From SAR202 cluster bacterium AC-647-P02_OGT_505m (GTDB lineage: Bacteria > Chloroflexota > Dehalococcoidia > Lucifugimonadales > UBA826): DNA of 64,000 nt. Positions 10,818-21,561 of the stretch are shown piece after piece. The notes below the pieces were generated by a model. The model did not search any database and was not told where the DNA came from. It saw only the letters and a list, made by a program, of their open reading frames with translations. Each line of letters begins with the position of its first letter. Positions within the stretch are counted from its first letter, which is position 1. The translations under genes were made by a program, and so were the position numbers. The stretch lies in NCBI GenBank assembly GCA_009391195.1, contig VEXB01000004.1, forward strand, positions 1 through 64,000, in the 5' to 3' direction.

Positions 10818-11843
10818 TTAATGAAATCCTTTTGCTGCAACGTACCTTGCCATGTCGATGGTTCTCAAACTATATCCCCATTCATTATCGTACCAGCCAA
10901 CAACTTTCACCATGTTGGTTCCCAGAGTGATGGTTGAAAGGCCATCAATAACGCAACTGAATTTATTCTTTCTATAGTCGGAGCTTACTAGAGGTTCAAG
11001 AGTAAAGTCTAAAATTCCATTGAGACTCCCCTCTGATGCATTTATATATGCTTGGTTAATGACGTCTGGGGTTATGCTGGATTCAAGTGTAGCGACTACG
11101 TCAGTTACAGAAACGGTTGCAGTGGGGACCCTGAAAGCCATTCCATGGACTTTACCCTCAAGGGCTGGAATGACCTGCCCAACTGCCTTAGCAGCTCCGG
11201 TAGTAGTCGGGATTATATTGGTACCTGCCGCTCTTGCTCTTCTCATATCCTTATGTCGTTTGTCTAAAACTTGCTGATCGTTTGTATAGGAATGAATCGT
11301 GGTCATCATACCGCTGATAATGCCGAATTGATCTTCAAGGACTTTCATTAGAGGTGCAACACAGTTGGTGGTACAAGATGCGTTAGAGAGTATGGAATGA
11401 GATACGGGATCATAATCTGACTCGTTGACCCCCATCACCACGGTAACATCCTCTCCTTTGGCTGGTGCTGAAATTATTACCTTTTTTGCACCAGCATCAA
11501 TATGTTGCCTGGCCTTTTCGGCATCTGTAAATTTCCCAGTGCACTCCAATACTATGTCCACGTCCAATCTGTCCCATGGAATATCTATAGGGTTTGGGCT
11601 TGACACACAGTTGATTTCCATCTCATCAACAACAAATTTATCGCTAAAAGAGGAGACGGTTCCGTCATATACTCCGTAGGTACTGTCGTACTTAAACATA
11701 TGGGCATTGGTTTCTGGATCTGCAAAACTATTTACCGCAACTACCTCCAAATCTGGGTAATTACCGTCAGCAATTCCTCGCAGGATGAGTCTACCTATTC
11801 TTCCAAATCCATTAATTCCTAGACGCGTCTTGCTACTTGTCAT
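10818..11843 (-). CDS. gap: Glyceraldehyde-3-phosphate dehydrogenase
   Basis: LGINGFGRIGRLILRG, SNASCTTNCVAPLMKVL and WYDNEWGYS motifs. Confidence 0.95.
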   Translation of the reverse strand: MTSSKTRLGINGFGRIGRLILRGIADGNYPDLEVVAVNSFADPETNAHMFKYDSTYGVYDGTVSSFSDKFVVDEMEINCVSSPNPIDIPWDRLDVDIVLECTGKFTDAEKARQHIDAGAKKVIISAPAKGEDVTVVMGVNESDYDPVSHSILSNASCTTNCVAPLMKVLEDQFGIISGMMTTIHSYTNDQQVLDKRHKDMRRARAAGTNIIPTTTGAAKAVGQVIPALEGKVHGMAFRVPTATVSVTDVVATLESSITPDVINQAYINASEGSLNGILDFTLEPLVSSDYRKNKFSCVIDGLSTITLGTNMVKVVGWYDNEWGYSLRTIDMARYVAAKGFH

Positions 11844-11892
11844 TATTTTTGTCTACTTTCCTTTTAGTTCCTTTGATAAAAACATTGGAGGT

Positions 11893-13185
11893 TCAACCTA
11901 AGTATTTCTTGTAAATGTCTATGCCGGCATATATTGCTTCACTTCCGAGTTCTTCTTCAATTCTGAGCAACTGATTGTACTTTGCAGTTCTTTCACCTCT
12001 TGCAGGTGCCCCGGTTTTGATTTGCCCGACATTCGTACCCACAGAGAGGTCTGCTATCACGGAATCCTCAGTTTCTCCTGATCTGTGACTCATCACCATA
12101 CCCCATCCGGCTGATCTAGCAATTTCGATGGCCGTCAGTGTCTCACTTAGTGTTCCTATTTGATTCGGCTTTACAAGTACAGCGTTACCACACTTTTGTT
12201 TTACACCTTTAGAAATGCGTCTCGGATTCGTTGTTAATAAGTCGTCTCCAACTAGTTGTACAGAGGAACCTATAGAGGCAGTCATTTCCCGCCAATCATC
12301 CCATTCGTCCTCTGAAAGACCATCCTCTATGCTGACAATGGGATATTGATTTACCCAACTTTTGTATATATTAGACAATTCTTTTCCTGTGACGGTCCTG
12401 TTTTCACGTTGAAGTGAGTAATTGGAAGTTTCCTCGTCGAAGAGTTCCGCAGCGGCTGTGTCCAATGCTATAAAAAATTGTTTACCAGGTTCGTAGTTTG
12501 CTTTCTCTATTGCGTCCATTATTAAATCTATAGCGGCTTGGTTTGAGGGAAGAGAAGGTGCAAATCCACCTTCGTCTCCAACAGTTGTTTGCATTCGGTT
12601 TTTTTTCAATATGTCCAGCAGTGAGTAGTAGACTTCGCAACCAGCTCTCATTGCTTCAGTAAAACTTTCAAATCCTGCGGGCACCACCATGAATTCTTGA
12701 ACGTCGGTAGAATTTTCTGCGTGGCGCCCTCCGTTAATGATGTTCAACATAGGAACTGGGAGAATATATTTTCCCGTATTATTGATGTGTTGATAAAGAG
12801 GAGTTTTACTACTCAGAGCCGCAGCTTTGGCAGTGGCAAGGGATACTGCGAGAGTGGAGTTGGCTCCTACATTACTTTTATTTTCTGTACCGTCAATTTC
12901 CACAATTTTTTTATCTATTTCTTCTTGACTCGAGGCATCCATCCCTTTAACTGCTGGAAATATCAAGGAATTTATGTTTTCAACAGCTGAAAGCACGCCC
13001 TTACCCCTAAACCGGGTTGGGTCTCCGTCTCTAAGTTCATGGGCTTCATATATTCCCGTACTTGCTCCAGATGGGGCAGCTGATCTACCAACTGATCCAT
13101 CTGACAATCTTACGTCAGCTTCGACCGTTGGGTTACCTCTTGAATCCAAAATTTCCCTGGCCCTTATCTCTTGTATGTATGTCAT
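11893..13185 (-). CDS. eno: Enolase
   Basis: REILDSRGNPTVEADV, VGDEGGFAPSL, SIEDGLSEDEWD and MSHRSGETEDS motifs. Confidence 0.96.
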   Translation of the reverse strand: MTYIQEIRAREILDSRGNPTVEADVRLSDGSVGRSAAPSGASTGIYEAHELRDGDPTRFRGKGVLSAVENINSLIFPAVKGMDASSQEEIDKKIVEIDGTENKSNVGANSTLAVSLATAKAAALSSKTPLYQHINNTGKYILPVPMLNIINGGRHAENSTDVQEFMVVPAGFESFTEAMRAGCEVYYSLLDILKKNRMQTTVGDEGGFAPSLPSNQAAIDLIMDAIEKANYEPGKQFFIALDTAAAELFDEETSNYSLQRENRTVTGKELSNIYKSWVNQYPIVSIEDGLSEDEWDDWREMTASIGSSVQLVGDDLLTTNPRRISKGVKQKCGNAVLVKPNQIGTLSETLTAIEIARSAGWGMVMSHRSGETEDSVIADLSVGTNVGQIKTGAPARGERTAKYNQLLRIEEELGSEAIYAGIDIYKKYLG

Positions 13186-13673
13186 CGATTCTCACATTTA
13201 TTTAGTCTTTTGTTAGCTAGTAGTAATGCCGTTTCCACTGCCTGTGATGGAGTGTTACACAAATGTAGGGAATTATCTTCACTACCTTCTCTATTAAAAC
13301 TCCAAGTGTTCAGGCCAACAACTGGGATTTCATCTGATAGAGCATGACCGATCTCTGAAAGTGTGCCATAGGCGCCTCCAATTGCTATGACGGCGAGGCC
13401 CGATCTCACTACTATTAAATTTCGGGCATGTCCTAGGCCTGTACATATTGGGGTATCTATCCAGGGGTTAGCTTCATCTGTATTGAGTCCAGGTAAAATT
13501 CCGATTGTACTTCCACCTGCATTACTGGCACCTTTGCATACCGCTTCCATAACACCTCCCATACCTCCGCAAACCACGGTTGCACCTGATTCTGCAAGTA
13601 GTTTTCCGACTTCCTCGGCTAGTGAGTAATTCTTGTGCGACGCGTTGCTTTCACCGATGATTGATATGAGCAA
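13182..13673 (-). CDS. LOG/TIGR00725-family protein
   Basis: VCGGMGGVMEAVCKGA and AIGGAYGTLSEIGHAL (Rossmann-like LOG family motifs). Confidence 0.82.
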   Translation of the reverse strand: MLISIIGESNASHKNYSLAEEVGKLLAESGATVVCGGMGGVMEAVCKGASNAGGSTIGILPGLNTDEANPWIDTPICTGLGHARNLIVVRSGLAVIAIGGAYGTLSEIGHALSDEIPVVGLNTWSFNREGSEDNSLHLCNTPSQAVETALLLANKRLNKCENR

Positions 13674-13796
13674 TTTTAACCAGAACTTTGGAAATTAAAT
13701 CGGACGAGATTATAAGATTGTAAATATTGCAAAACTGAGTACACCGGCGAATCAAAGGCTTGGTATTTCAGTGGATTATATACAGGGTGTAAATAT

Positions 13797-14621
13797 ATGG
13801 AAACTATACTAATCACTGGAGCTTCTTCAGGTATCGGCCGACTTTCAGCGATTCATCTTGCAGAGAAAGGTCATCAGGTAGTTATAGCTGCTAGAAATAT
13901 GGATCGATTAGAAGAGACGGTGCATCAGGTGCCTAGCGTGGCTCACAACATTCATCCCTATATGATGGACGTAAGTGATTCTAATAGCGTCAATAACACG
14001 GCGAATCTGATATTAGAAGACTGGGGGCATATTGATGTTCTTGTGAATAATGCGGGTTATGGATTGAGAGGACCCTTGGAATTATTGGAGGCACAAGAAA
14101 TTCAGGAACAGTTTCAGACAAACGTTTTTGGGTTGATGGAATTAACAAGGTTATTTATTCCGGAAATGAGAAAACGCTGTAGAGGTAAAATCATCAATAT
14201 CAGTTCAGTTGTAGGTAGAATGCCCCTCCCATTCAATGGGGCTTATTCAGCAAGCAAATTTGCTCTTGAAGGGTTGTCTGAGAACCTGCGATTAGAGCTT
14301 GCCCCTTTCGGTATATCCGTATCAATAATAGAACCAGGTTATTTTGATACTGCCTTTGTTACCAATCAAACAAAAGGTATTCATTCAGAGGAGACTGAGT
14401 CTCCTTATAAGTCTTATCAGGATAAGTATCTACATCGGCAAAATACTTTTGGCCGGCCGGCCAAAGCAAACAAAGTTGCCGTTACTATTGGTAACGTGAT
14501 TGCATCTAAATCACCCAAATTGAGATATTTGGTTGGGGTCGATGCCCATTATGCAATGTTTTTAAAAGCTATTATCCCAGACCGGTTATTCAACTATATT
14601 CTAGGGAAAATATTGATGTAG
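13797..14621 (+). CDS. Short-chain dehydrogenase/reductase (SDR)
   Basis: TGASSGIG, NNAGYG and YSASKFALEG motifs. Confidence 0.9.
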   Translation: METILITGASSGIGRLSAIHLAEKGHQVVIAARNMDRLEETVHQVPSVAHNIHPYMMDVSDSNSVNNTANLILEDWGHIDVLVNNAGYGLRGPLELLEAQEIQEQFQTNVFGLMELTRLFIPEMRKRCRGKIINISSVVGRMPLPFNGAYSASKFALEGLSENLRLELAPFGISVSIIEPGYFDTAFVTNQTKGIHSEETESPYKSYQDKYLHRQNTFGRPAKANKVAVTIGNVIASKSPKLRYLVGVDAHYAMFLKAIIPDRLFNYILGKILM

Positions 14622-14622
14622 G

Positions 14623-14660
14623 AGAATGTAAGGACGTTGGAGATATAGTCCTTACATTCT
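14623..14660. terminator. Bidirectional hairpin between convergent SDR and mdh
   Basis: Perfect 13-bp inverted repeat AGAATGTAAGGAC / GTCCTTACATTCT with 12-nt loop. Confidence 0.75.
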
Positions 14661-14667
14661 ACTAAGA

Positions 14668-15600
14668 CTATTCAGCCTGAGCCATAACATCTATTAGTTC
14701 TTGAACAGCTTCTGCGGATCGTTTCAATTCACTATGCTCTTCTTCGTTGAGTTTAAGCTCCACAATTTCCTCGGCTCCACCAGATCCTAGTTTCACGGGA
14801 ACTCCGACATATAAATTGTTTATTCCGTAATGGCCTTGCAGATACGCTGTACATGGGAGTATTTCTTTTTTATCAAAAAGTATTGCTTCCACCATCTGTA
14901 CAATTGATGCGGAGGGCGCATAGTATGCGCTACCGGTTTTGAGCAAGTTGACTATTTCTGCACCTCCATCACGTGCTCTTTGTACTATCTCTTCGAGTCT
15001 TTCAGGCTCAATTAATTGACTAACCGGAGTTCCTGCTACGTTGGTACTCTCTACTACTGGCACCATAGTGTCTCCGTGGCCACCTAGGACGTAAGCAGAG
15101 ACAGAATCCACAGACACGTTAAGTTCTTGTGCAAGAAAACTTCTATACCGGGCGGTGTCCAATATTCCTGCCATGCCTACAACCCTTTCAGAAGGGAACC
15201 CACTGACTTTGAGTGCCTGCTGCGCCATTGCGTCCAGAGGATTAGTAACTATGACGTGAACGCTATCGGGAGAATACTTAGAGGTCTCCGAAACGACGCT
15301 TGATACAATTTTCTGATTGGTTAGAAGTAAATCATCCCTACTCATTCCCGGTTTTCTTGCTATCCCTGATGTTACTACTACGACATCCGAATCAGCAGTT
15401 TCTTCGTATGTATTCGTCCCCAATATTTGAGCATCGGAACCTAGAATTGGGCCTGATTCAAGCATGTCGAGAGCTTTTCCCTGAGGCAATCCATCCACTA
15501 TGTCAACTAACACAACATCTGCATAGCCGCGATCAAAAATTCTTTGGGCTGCTGTCGCTCCCACATTCCCAGCACCAACAATTGTTACCTTGCTTCTCAT
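14668..15600 (-). CDS. mdh: Malate dehydrogenase (LDH-like MDH)
   Basis: [42 protein letters not shown] and [10 protein letters not shown] motifs. Confidence 0.92.
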   Translation of the reverse strand: MRSKVTIVGAGNVGATAAQRIFDRGYADVVLVDIVDGLPQGKALDMLESGPILGSDAQILGTNTYEETADSDVVVVTSGIARKPGMSRDDLLLTNQKIVSSVVSETSKYSPDSVHVIVTNPLDAMAQQALKVSGFPSERVVGMAGILDTARYRSFLAQELNVSVDSVSAYVLGGHGDTMVPVVESTNVAGTPVSQLIEPERLEEIVQRARDGGAEIVNLLKTGSAYYAPSASIVQMVEAILFDKKEILPCTAYLQGHYGINNLYVGVPVKLGSGGAEEIVELKLNEEEHSELKRSAEAVQELIDVMAQAE

Positions 15601-15721
15601 ATTTCCCCTTTCCTTGGATTAACTTATTACTGAAACGTTGTTATTCAATAACTATCAATAACATACACTAGCGGATAGGTAAGAGTGAATACTGGGAATG
15701 CATGATTACTGATTAGAGCTG

Positions 15722-17578
15722 CTAGGACAGAACAATTAGTACATCACCCTTTACAACAGTTGCACCTTCTGTGACCTGCAGTTTCTGGACGGTGCCTGTG
15801 GCGGGTGACGGTAGAGTATTTTCCATTTTCATCGCTTCAAGAATTGCGACAGGTTCTCCAACTTTAACTTCGTCCCCTTCCTCAACTAAATACCTCAACA
15901 AAATTCCGGGCATGGGGGACACAAGAGATTCTCCATTGTTTGTAACTGAATCTTTAGAACTTGGCTCCTTGAAATCTGGTGCAATTTTCTCCTGGTTAAT
16001 TCCTTCCGACTGATTAACCATAGGGACTATTTGACCAGGGGGCACATCTGCTGGATCAACTTCAACTTTGAAATATTCATTTTCTACAAAAACATTAAAA
16101 GTTTTTGTCAATTGACTTTTTGGAGGGTATTGATCTCTAGGTTGGGGAATTATGGCTACAGGTTCAGAATCAAATCCGGGTTTCATTTCTTCAGGCATCT
16201 GGTCGAGTCCGTGTTTGATCCTGAGGAATTTTAAACCAGTGGTTGGGTAGAGGGCATATATTAATACATCATCTATATTATCTGTGATGTCAGCAATCTC
16301 CGACTTTGCTTTTTCCATTTCAGGGTCTAATAGGTTTGCGGGGCGCTCATGAATAACAGGGCTCCCTTTCTTATAATCCTTCAGAACCGTTTTAGCTATT
16401 TCAGGATCAATAACTGAAGGAGGCCTACCATACATTCCGTAAACATATTCTTTGACCTGTCCAGAGATCATCTCGTACTTTCCGAATAGTACATTGCTAA
16501 CGGACTGAGAGCCGATCATTTGGCTCATTGGAGTTACTAATGGCGGATATCCAAGGTCTTTTCTTGTTCTGGGGATTTCTTCCAGAACTTCATCCAATTT
16601 GTCTATGGCGTCTGCTTCCCTAAGCTGTGACAGTAAATTGCTAGCCATCCCACCGGGTATCTGGTGGCTTAGGACCTTTGCATCGATAACAGCTGCCTTT
16701 GGGCTTTCCAAATGGTGTCGGTACTTCGGAAGGATCGATTCGAGTTGATCTCCCAATTGAAGAAGTTGTTCTAAGTCCAGCTTAGGGTCATATGGAGTGC
16801 CGCTGAGGGTAACAACCAGAGGTTCGACTGCAGGTTGAGAGGTACGTAAGGCCAAGGGAGCAAGAGATGTATCAACCACGTCTATACCAGCTTCTATAGC
16901 CTTTAAGACACTCATTGACGCCATTCCGCTCGTATAGTGTGAGTGTAACTGAAGCGGTACGGAGATTTTGCTTTTGAGGCCCTTTACAAGATTATAGGCA
17001 TCATATGGCGCTAGTAGTCCTGCCATATCTTTGATGCATATACTGTCGGCTCCCATGGATTCAAACAACTCAGCTTTGGAAAGATAGTAGTCCAAGCTGT
17101 AGATAGGGCCACCCATTTTTCCGGATTCAGTGACTGAGTAGCAAAGGGTCATCTGAAGATGTTTTCCAGTCTTCTTAACAGACTCAGCAGCTTTGCTGAG
17201 ATTCCATTCGTCATTCAAAGCATCAAACACCCTGAAAACGTCAATGCCATTTTCTGATGATCTCTCCACGAACTCTTGGACCACATCGTCAGCGTAAGTT
17301 CTGTAACCGACTAAAGATTGGCCTCTTAGAAGCATGGAAAGTGGTGTGTTGGGCATCAACTCTTTGAATTTTCTGAGGCGATCCCAGGGATCTTCGCCAA
17401 GAAAACGAGTTGCTGTGTCAAAAGTTGCCCCTCCCCAAACCTCCATGGAATGAAAGCCTATTTGGTCCATCGCAGCGGCCATTGGCTCCATATCTTCCAT
17501 TCTTAGTCGGGTGGCAAGCAAGCTTTGATGTCCGTCTCTGAAAGTAGTGTCTGTTATTTTTATGGGGCTTTGAGTCAT
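15722..17578 (-). CDS. PycB/OadA-type (5S-like) carboxyltransferase with C-terminal biotinyl domain
   Basis: DTTFRDGHQSLLATR, MEVWGGATFD and LHSHYTSGMAS motifs; C-terminal biotin motif EAMKMEN. Confidence 0.9.
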   Translation of the reverse strand: MTQSPIKITDTTFRDGHQSLLATRLRMEDMEPMAAAMDQIGFHSMEVWGGATFDTATRFLGEDPWDRLRKFKELMPNTPLSMLLRGQSLVGYRTYADDVVQEFVERSSENGIDVFRVFDALNDEWNLSKAAESVKKTGKHLQMTLCYSVTESGKMGGPIYSLDYYLSKAELFESMGADSICIKDMAGLLAPYDAYNLVKGLKSKISVPLQLHSHYTSGMASMSVLKAIEAGIDVVDTSLAPLALRTSQPAVEPLVVTLSGTPYDPKLDLEQLLQLGDQLESILPKYRHHLESPKAAVIDAKVLSHQIPGGMASNLLSQLREADAIDKLDEVLEEIPRTRKDLGYPPLVTPMSQMIGSQSVSNVLFGKYEMISGQVKEYVYGMYGRPPSVIDPEIAKTVLKDYKKGSPVIHERPANLLDPEMEKAKSEIADITDNIDDVLIYALYPTTGLKFLRIKHGLDQMPEEMKPGFDSEPVAIIPQPRDQYPPKSQLTKTFNVFVENEYFKVEVDPADVPPGQIVPMVNQSEGINQEKIAPDFKEPSSKDSVTNNGESLVSPMPGILLRYLVEEGDEVKVGEPVAILEAMKMENTLPSPATGTVQKLQVTEGATVVKGDVLIVLS

Positions 17579-17590
17579 TTCATGATCCAG

Positions 17591-17824
17591 TTAAAAGTTA
17601 TATGTTGATGTCCTGTTCCAGCCCATCGACTTTCTTGTGTATGCCAGAGGTAAAGACCCCTTTAGGGATACTTTCCAAGGGGGGAGAGAAAGAGAAGTTT
17701 TAAATTGTGGTTTGGTTTCGTCGCCCAGGTATGCATTTACGGCAGCGACTATGGCGGCGATTTGAGCTTGTTTTGGTTTGCGATCTGAGCTTCGTGTAGA
17801 CGGTGGTGTTCTTGAATGTCTCAA
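17591..17824 (-). CDS. Small (77 aa) protein, possible OadG C-terminal/carboxylase epsilon-like accessory subunit
   Basis: Lies between two carboxyltransferase genes, overlapping the upstream gene by 4 bp; [18 protein letters not shown]...PWKVS pattern. Confidence 0.5.
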   Translation of the reverse strand: MRHSRTPPSTRSSDRKPKQAQIAAIVAAVNAYLGDETKPQFKTSLSLPPWKVSLKGSLPLAYTRKSMGWNRTSTYNF

Positions 17825-19383
17825 AGAGGTATGCTCCCGTGCTTTTTGGGGGGTAGAGTTTCTCTTTTGTTTTCTAACATCTGTAGAGCTCTTATTATTT
17901 TTCTCCTAGTTTTGGAAGGCTCTATAACGTCATCGATGTATCCTCTACTAGCAGCGATATATGGATTCATGAGGCTATTCTCATATTCATTGACTAATTC
18001 TTTTCGTTTTTCCTCAGCATCTTCGGAATCCTTGAGAATGGACCTGTGGATAATGTTAACTGCACCCTCCGCACCCATTACTGCTACCTGCCCCGTTGGC
18101 CATGAGTAATTCACGTCACCTCGCAGACTTTTGCTACTCATTACGATGTATGCGCCTCCGTATGCTTTACGGGTGAGAACGCTTATCTTCGGCACGGTAG
18201 CTTCCGCATAAGCAAATATTAATTTTGCACCGTGTCTTATTATTCCGCCATGTTCTTGGGATGTGCCAGGTAGGAATCCTGGCACATCTATAAAGGTTAT
18301 GATTGGTATGTTAAAAGCGTCACAAAATCTGACAAAGCGTGCGGCTTTTACGGAAGCATCTATATCCAAAACTCCGGCAAATTGATTCGGCTGCTGAGCC
18401 ACTATTCCAACAGTGTTTCCATTCATTCTTGAAAACCCTACAAGAACGTTTCCTGCAAAATTCTGATGAACTTGCATAAAGTTTTTTGAGTCCACCACGG
18501 CTTCAATTACATCTAGCATGTTGTAAGGGTGGTTGGAATTATCTGGAATAATGGTATTAAGTGACTCATCATCCCTTTCAGGATCGTCTGTGGAGACTAT
18601 GGGAAGGGGGTTTTCCATGTTGTTTTGAGGTAGGAAACTAAGAAGTTCCCTTACTCGTAAGATGCAATTGTTTTCATTGTCATCCAGAAAATGGGCAACT
18701 CCACTTTTCGCTGTATGAGCTTCCGCTCCTCCGAGTTGTTCGTGAGAGACTTCTTCACCAGTAACCGACTTTATGACATCAGGGCCAGTTATATACATCT
18801 GGCCTACGCCTTTTACCATAAATATGAAATCTGTTAGGGCAGGGGAGTAGGTTGCGCCACCAGCCGCAGGACCGAGCATGACTGATATTTGAGGAATGAC
18901 CCCTGAAGCTAGTACGTTTCGGTTGAATATGTCGCCGTACCCCGCGAGGCTGTCAATTCCTTCCTGGATTCGTGCTCCCCCTGAGTCGATAAGACCTACG
19001 ATGGGTGCCCCGTTTTCCATGGCCATATCCATGACTTTACATATCTTATTGGCAACTACTTCAGAGAGGGAGCCCCCAAAAACCGTGAAATCTTGAGAGT
19101 ATACGAATGTAAGTCTTCCGTTTACCTTACCGTACCCGGTGACAACAGCGTCACCAAGGTATTGTTGCTTGTCGAGACCGAAATTCGTGGAGCGATGGAT
19201 TACAAAAGGATCAAGCTCTTCGAAGGACCCTGGGTCAAGGAGAAGATCTAAGCGTTCTCTTGCCGTAAGCTTTCCGCGGCTGTGTTGTGCTTCAATCCTT
19301 CGAGTCCCTCCTCCTTGAAGGCTTTTTTCTCGGAGTTGCAACAGTTCATCTCTTTTCTGTTCAGTTGGTCCTTGAGATGTCAT
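17821..19383 (-). CDS. Acyl-CoA carboxyltransferase (MmdA/12S/PccB-like); start trimmed to MTSQGPTEQ
   Basis: [48 protein letters not shown] and [23 protein letters not shown] motifs. Confidence 0.93.
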   Translation of the reverse strand: MTSQGPTEQKRDELLQLREKSLQGGGTRRIEAQHSRGKLTARERLDLLLDPGSFEELDPFVIHRSTNFGLDKQQYLGDAVVTGYGKVNGRLTFVYSQDFTVFGGSLSEVVANKICKVMDMAMENGAPIVGLIDSGGARIQEGIDSLAGYGDIFNRNVLASGVIPQISVMLGPAAGGATYSPALTDFIFMVKGVGQMYITGPDVIKSVTGEEVSHEQLGGAEAHTAKSGVAHFLDDNENNCILRVRELLSFLPQNNMENPLPIVSTDDPERDDESLNTIIPDNSNHPYNMLDVIEAVVDSKNFMQVHQNFAGNVLVGFSRMNGNTVGIVAQQPNQFAGVLDIDASVKAARFVRFCDAFNIPIITFIDVPGFLPGTSQEHGGIIRHGAKLIFAYAEATVPKISVLTRKAYGGAYIVMSSKSLRGDVNYSWPTGQVAVMGAEGAVNIIHRSILKDSEDAEEKRKELVNEYENSLMNPYIAASRGYIDDVIEPSKTRRKIIRALQMLENKRETLPPKKHGSIPL

Positions 19384-19516
19384 TAAAATTCTCCAAAATT
19401 TTGCGTCACATCCCATCAAAAATATCAGATAATAGGGAAGTGTTACAAGGAATCTATATCCCATGTGGCATGAGTTTAAAGAAGTCGTTAAGTATGTGTG
19501 ACAGGGAGAATCTATT

Positions 19517-20326
19517 TTGTTGTGGGGTGATAAAACCTATGTCATGGGTATATTGAATACAACTCCGGACTCTTTTTCTGGTGATGGCACAGGATTAGAT
19601 GTACGTCACGCGGTGGAAAAAGGTATTGAATTTGTAAAAGAGGGGGCGGATATTCTTGACGTCGGAGGTATGTCTACGAGGCCGTCGTCTATGTACGGAA
19701 CTGTCGATGTGGTATCTGAGGAAGAGGAAATATGTAGGATACTTCCTGTTGTAAGGTTGCTAGTATCCGAAGTTGATGTGCCCATTAGTATCGATACTTA
19801 CAGATCATCGGTAGCTACTGTAGCTCTCTCAGAAGGGGCGACAATCGTTAATGATATATGGGGATTAAAGAAGGATCCTTCTATGTCTTCTCTCGTCGCA
19901 GAATCTGGTGCATATATTGTACTGATGCACAACACAGGTGATCCTAGGTATGAAGACGTTGTATCTGACGTGATATCCGACCTAGAGGGTACTGTTGCAA
20001 AGGCGATTAAGTGTGGAGTAGATCCTACTAAGATCATTATTGACCCAGGAATAGGATTTGCAAAGAATTCCGAGCAGAACCTGGAGATCATTAGGCGGCT
20101 AGGTGAATTTAAACGATTGGGTTACCCGATTCTAATTGGAACCTCCAGAAAATCTACTATCGGGACAGTTTTAGACCTTCCTGTAGATCAGAGACTTGAG
20201 GGGACCGCAGCAACTGTAGCCTTGTCGATAGCAAATGGAGCTGATGTTATACGTGTTCATGATGTTAAAGAAATGTCACGGGTTGCTACTATGGCGGATG
20301 CGGTTGTGAGAGGTTGGAGTCACTAA
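19517..20326 (+). CDS. folP: Dihydropteroate synthase
   Basis: [29 protein letters not shown] and [12 protein letters not shown] motifs. Confidence 0.94.
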   Translation: MLWGDKTYVMGILNTTPDSFSGDGTGLDVRHAVEKGIEFVKEGADILDVGGMSTRPSSMYGTVDVVSEEEEICRILPVVRLLVSEVDVPISIDTYRSSVATVALSEGATIVNDIWGLKKDPSMSSLVAESGAYIVLMHNTGDPRYEDVVSDVISDLEGTVAKAIKCGVDPTKIIIDPGIGFAKNSEQNLEIIRRLGEFKRLGYPILIGTSRKSTIGTVLDLPVDQRLEGTAATVALSIANGADVIRVHDVKEMSRVATMADAVVRGWSH

Positions 20327-20823
20327 CTGTCATGGGTCTAAATGGAGATGTATATATTGGTCTGGGTTCTAATATTGGAGACCCTGTTAAAAATTTGAAA
20401 TCGGCTATCTCAGCTATTGCAGAAATATCAGATTTTCTGGTTCCTTCGAGCGTTTACGTGTCCTCGGCTGCTGGATTTACAAGTCAGCCCAATTTTTTTA
20501 ATGCGGCCTGCAAAATTGGCACTACTTTAAGTCCATTCGAGTTGTTGCATTCTCTTTTATTGATTGAAAATCAGTTGGGGCGAAGCAGGGCATTTGTAAA
20601 TTCCCCTCGTCTAATAGACTTAGATATTCTTCTATGGGGTGATCTGAGACTAGAAGCACCACATCTTAGAATTCCTCATCCACGTCTTCACGAACGTGGC
20701 TTTGCTCTTGCTCCTTTACTGGAAATTGACTCTTCGTTGGTACATCCATATTCCCATATTGAATTGAGGGATTTTTATGAACGGCTACCAGCGGCTGAAA
20801 AACCTTTGGCGCTAATAGTATGA
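20314..20823 (+). CDS. folK: 2-amino-4-hydroxy-6-hydroxymethyldihydropteridine pyrophosphokinase
   Basis: YIGLGSNIGDP, ENQLGRSR and PRLIDLDILLWGDL motifs; overlaps folP. Confidence 0.93.
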   Translation: MESLTVMGLNGDVYIGLGSNIGDPVKNLKSAISAIAEISDFLVPSSVYVSSAAGFTSQPNFFNAACKIGTTLSPFELLHSLLLIENQLGRSRAFVNSPRLIDLDILLWGDLRLEAPHLRIPHPRLHERGFALAPLLEIDSSLVHPYSHIELRDFYERLPAAEKPLALIV

Positions 20824-20839
20824 GAGTTGTCGACTATCC

Positions 20840-21025
20840 CTACGCGCCTCCCGAGTCGGGACTAAGAAAATTTGGGATTCCATCCTTTACAGGGAAAAAG
20901 AGACCGCACGTGTCGCATATTAGTCGTCCATTAACTATTTCTGCTGCACCTTCTTCATCGGATTCAATTCTTAGATCTCCCTTACAGTCGGGGCAAGCCA
21001 ATATTTCTAAAATTTCCTTATTCAT
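20840..21025 (-). CDS. Trm112-family zinc-ribbon-like small protein
   Basis: MNKEILEILACPDCKGDL...LICDTCGLFFPVKDGIPNFL. Confidence 0.85.
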   Translation of the reverse strand: MNKEILEILACPDCKGDLRIESDEEGAAEIVNGRLICDTCGLFFPVKDGIPNFLSPDSGGA

Positions 21026-21057
21026 CGCCTTATAACCATCCGGTTTCATTCACTTCA

Positions 21058-21561
21058 TTATCCAACAGTAACTTCATACATAGACCGCAGCACGCTTGAA
21101 AGTAGATAAACTATTAAACCTAAAACGATAACCAGGTTATAACCAGCTAGTAGTCGCAATATGTTTCGCTTAGGGTTTCTGGGAAAATTTTGGATTGATC
21201 TGTAATTCCATGCTGTGTGCCTTTTGGCCCTTATTAGATAAAACATGACAGTGACCAGTGATAGCTTAATTCCAAGTACTATTAGATAGTTCACCCCTAA
21301 TGTCCCCGGAGTTAGTCGCTCAAATGTCATCACAGCCCCAGTTGCTAGCAAGACGAACAGACATGTGTCTACTAATGTTCGGAACTCTGCGGATACATTT
21401 TTGTTGATTCTAGAGTCACTGACACCATTTTTTTTCACAGCGGGTCTCAGTACTACAAGCCAGAATATGCCTCCCCCAATCCAGGCGGAAGCAGATACAA
21501 AATGTGCCCATCTCACCGCTATATGAAACCACGATGCCAAGTCCAAATTAAGGTTTCTCAA
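21058..21561 (-). CDS. CopD-like integral membrane protein
   Basis: Four hydrophobic segments; WAHFVSASAWIGGGIFWLVVLRP typical of CopD-like membrane domains. Confidence 0.65.
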   Translation of the reverse strand: MRNLNLDLASWFHIAVRWAHFVSASAWIGGGIFWLVVLRPAVKKNGVSDSRINKNVSAEFRTLVDTCLFVLLATGAVMTFERLTPGTLGVNYLIVLGIKLSLVTVMFYLIRAKRHTAWNYRSIQNFPRNPKRNILRLLAGYNLVIVLGLIVYLLSSVLRSMYEVTVG

